The notes under the pieces: model-generated
Told to the model about the DNA's origin: nothing
Database searches by the model: none
The model's input: the letters and a program-made list of their open reading frames with translations, nothing else
Position numbers and translations under genes: made by a program
In this document: positions 62,489-64,000 of the stretch, piece after piece
How the letters are laid out: every line of letters begins with the position of its first letter
Numbering within the stretch: the first letter of the stretch is position 1
Assembly (NCBI RefSeq): GCF_000340215.1
Contig: NW_006921533.1
Coordinates: 7,231,671-7,295,670, forward strand
Length of the DNA stretch: 64,000 nt
DNA from: Pseudocercospora fijiensis CIRAD86
Lineage: Eukaryota > Ascomycota > Dothideomycetes > Mycosphaerellales > Mycosphaerellaceae
Direction of reading: 5' to 3'

Positions 62489-63860
62489 GTTGCTTAAAGT
62501 TTAAGGGCAGATACTATATCCCCGCTAAACAATCGATTAGATAAGAGCTTTTAAAGCGGCACTATAATAGTAAGCTTGCTAGTTACTATAGTATAGAGAG
62601 GTCGTACGAGCTACTATCGCGTATATACTACTAGCTAAATAGTAAACAGTATATAAAAGAATATATACAGACCTATATAGTATGCTAGCGTATTAAAGCA
62701 CTAAAGCACTTAGTATTTAGCGAGCTGTCTTTACTTCCTGTTCTAAAGAAGCTATTCGTAGAGCTTATAATAGACTTTATTATAGGCCTTCCTCCTACTA
62801 AGCGTAGGGGTAGTAAGGATATATATAATGCTATCCTTATTATAGTAGACCGATTTACTAAAGGCGCTCGATATATCCTAGTACGGAAAGATTAGACTGC
62901 TATTAATATAGCAGAAGCGCTATAGAATAATATCTTCTCTACCTATTAGGGAACCCCTAAGGGGATAGTGTCTAATCGCGGATCGATACTAATATCGCAC
63001 TATTAGAGCGAGATATGCCTATAGCTAAGACTAAAGCATCGGCTATTAATAGCCTTCTATCTATAGACTAACGGTTAAACAGAGAGGTAGAAAACTACGC
63101 TATAGTAGTACCTACGCAGCTATATTAATAAGAACCCTAAAGATTAGGTTAACCTCCTACAACCTATAGAGTTCGTATATAACAATAGTATACACTTATT
63201 AACTAGGGTTTCACCCTATATAGCTATAATAGGCTAAAACGCGGCTTTGCTATAACAACTATTTACCTCGCTCGAGGCCGAGCGTAAGGAAAGGGAAGCG
63301 CGTTAAGTACTAGAGACACTAGCGGCAATAGAACGCGTTTAGAAGATACGAGAAATCTACTCTAAGATAGCTAAGAAGCTAACAAAGGCTTAAGAATACT
63401 AGAAGACCTACTACGATAAGCGCTATATACTAATAACCTTTAAGCAAGGCGATATAGTTATACTTAGTATAAAGAACCTCCGTATCCGTAAACACCTATT
63501 ACCTAATAGAAAAACAAGGCCTAAGCTCGTACTAAGATATATTAGCCTATTTCGTATCCGAGAGGCTAGGGGTATATAGGCTTACTAGTTGTAGCTTCCT
63601 CCTTATTATACTATCTATAATACCTTCTATATATCCCTCCTTAAGCTATACTACTAGCGCGAAGGCGATAAAGCGCCTACTAAGTTAGAAGAAGTCTTAG
63701 CTAATAGTAAAGAGCTATAGTCGGTCGAGCGTATACTAAAGTACCGGACTAGATAAGGCAAGAAGGAGTACCTACTTAGGTAGCAAGGCTATTTACCTAA
63801 ATAGGACTCGTAGGAAGCTAAGGACTCCTTTAAGGATATAACTAAGTTATTAGATAAGTA
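62478..63860 (+). pseudogene. Gypsy 2 integrase and chromodomain
   Basis: FDNKGCLKFKGRYYIPAK starts the fragment right after the MULE. The HHCC zinc finger (about 62545-62700) keeps the first His; the second His and a Cys are Tyr. Catalytic core: D1 in LIIDFIIGLPPT at 62773-62775 intact; D2 in VSNRGS now Asn (62974-62976); E in NG.TER intact at 63082-63084, which is 36 codons after D2, the D-35-E spacing. C-terminal: a QGDIVILSIKNLRIRK-type segment, then a chromodomain at about 63721-63850 (SVERILKYR, KKEYLLR.QGYLPK.DS.E). Multiple TAG stops. Confidence 0.93.
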
Positions 63861-64000
63861 TTAGACTAGTATAAAGAACAAGAAGAAGGCTAAGAGCCTA
63901 TAATATCGCTAGAGAGACCTAGGATTAATAACACCCCTAGGGTGCTATTAGCTAACTAATTAGAAGCGGGCAATTGTTAGCAAAAACGAGACTATACTAT
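63861..64000 (+). other. Gypsy 2 3' end, no gene
   Basis: After the chromodomain. It has the palindrome CACCCCTAGGGTG (63931-63943). The 3' LTR should begin here or just beyond the window, but no match to 54106-54556 is visible. Confidence 0.4.

Larger units (their letters stand above)
54106..64000 (+). mobile_element. Gypsy 2: chromodomain Ty3/gypsy, split by a MULE
   Basis: Plus strand order: leader/LTR (54106-54556), gag, protease, RT, RNase H, then a 4.1-kb MULE insertion (58376-62477), then integrase and chromodomain to about 63860. A second, truncated copy of its 5' end lies at 5478-6595 (minus). The 3' LTR is not recognisable before the window ends. Removing the MULE and one 11-bp repeat rejoins the reading frame exactly within the linker before the integrase. 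Confidence 0.93.

Overview
The window looks like a transposon graveyard from a filamentous ascomycete (Pezizomycotina). I see no intact host gene, tRNA, rRNA or CRISPR array. TpA is very abundant and CpA/TpG scarce, while CpG is kept. That is the signature of repeat-induced point mutation (RIP, CpA to TpA). The changes fit it: Gln and Trp codons became TAG/TAA, zinc-knuckle Cys and His became Tyr, and catalytic Asp became Asn. Almost every recognisable protein is therefore read through in-frame TAA/TAG codons, and long ORFs are rare. Family calls rest on my own translation and motif recognition; no database search or base-composition count was run.

Layout. 1-5.1 kb: unassigned RIP-degraded coding sequence, ending in a cluster of palindromes and a 9-bp tandem repeat (5.1-5.46 kb). 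5.48-6.6 kb: minus-strand fragment of the gypsy family that is fuller at 54-64 kb. 6.6-11.7 kb: Helitron (Rep and helicase, plus strand) with a candidate 3' hairpin/CTAA end. 13.2-17.0 kb: Copia A (plus) with an inverted LTR-like repeat. 17.5-19.04 kb: a gag-only relic (minus). 19.8-25.7 kb: a chromodomain gypsy (minus) whose inspected catalytic residues survive. 26.5-29.2 kb: a Tad1/Jockey-type LINE (plus) cut off after its endonuclease. 29.2-32.2 kb: Copia B (minus). 32.52-36.51 kb: a complete PIF/Harbinger-like element with TIRs, a Myb/SANT-like ORF and a convergent DDE transposase. 36.6-38.15 kb: Copia C gag (minus). 38.2-39.15 kb: 3' part of a pogo/Fot1-type transposase (minus), cut by a 5-kb satellite array (39.2-44.36 kb). 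45.95-47.08 kb: a second LINE (minus). 47.09-47.45 kb: a Copia RNase H tail (plus). 48.17-53.78 kb: a 5.6-kb element with 44-bp TIRs and a pogo/Fot1-type transposase. 54.1-64.0 kb: a gypsy element split at 58.376-62.477 kb by a MULE flanked by an 11-bp target duplication.

The most unusual parts are the satellite array, the MULE passenger gene, the oversized pogo element, the gag-only relic and the unidentified first 5 kb. The array has a roughly 25-bp monomer, a higher-order period of about 0.8-1.1 kb, and two end units, one RIP-damaged and one apparently spared. The MULE passenger gene has its own TATA-like box and a hexapeptide repeat.
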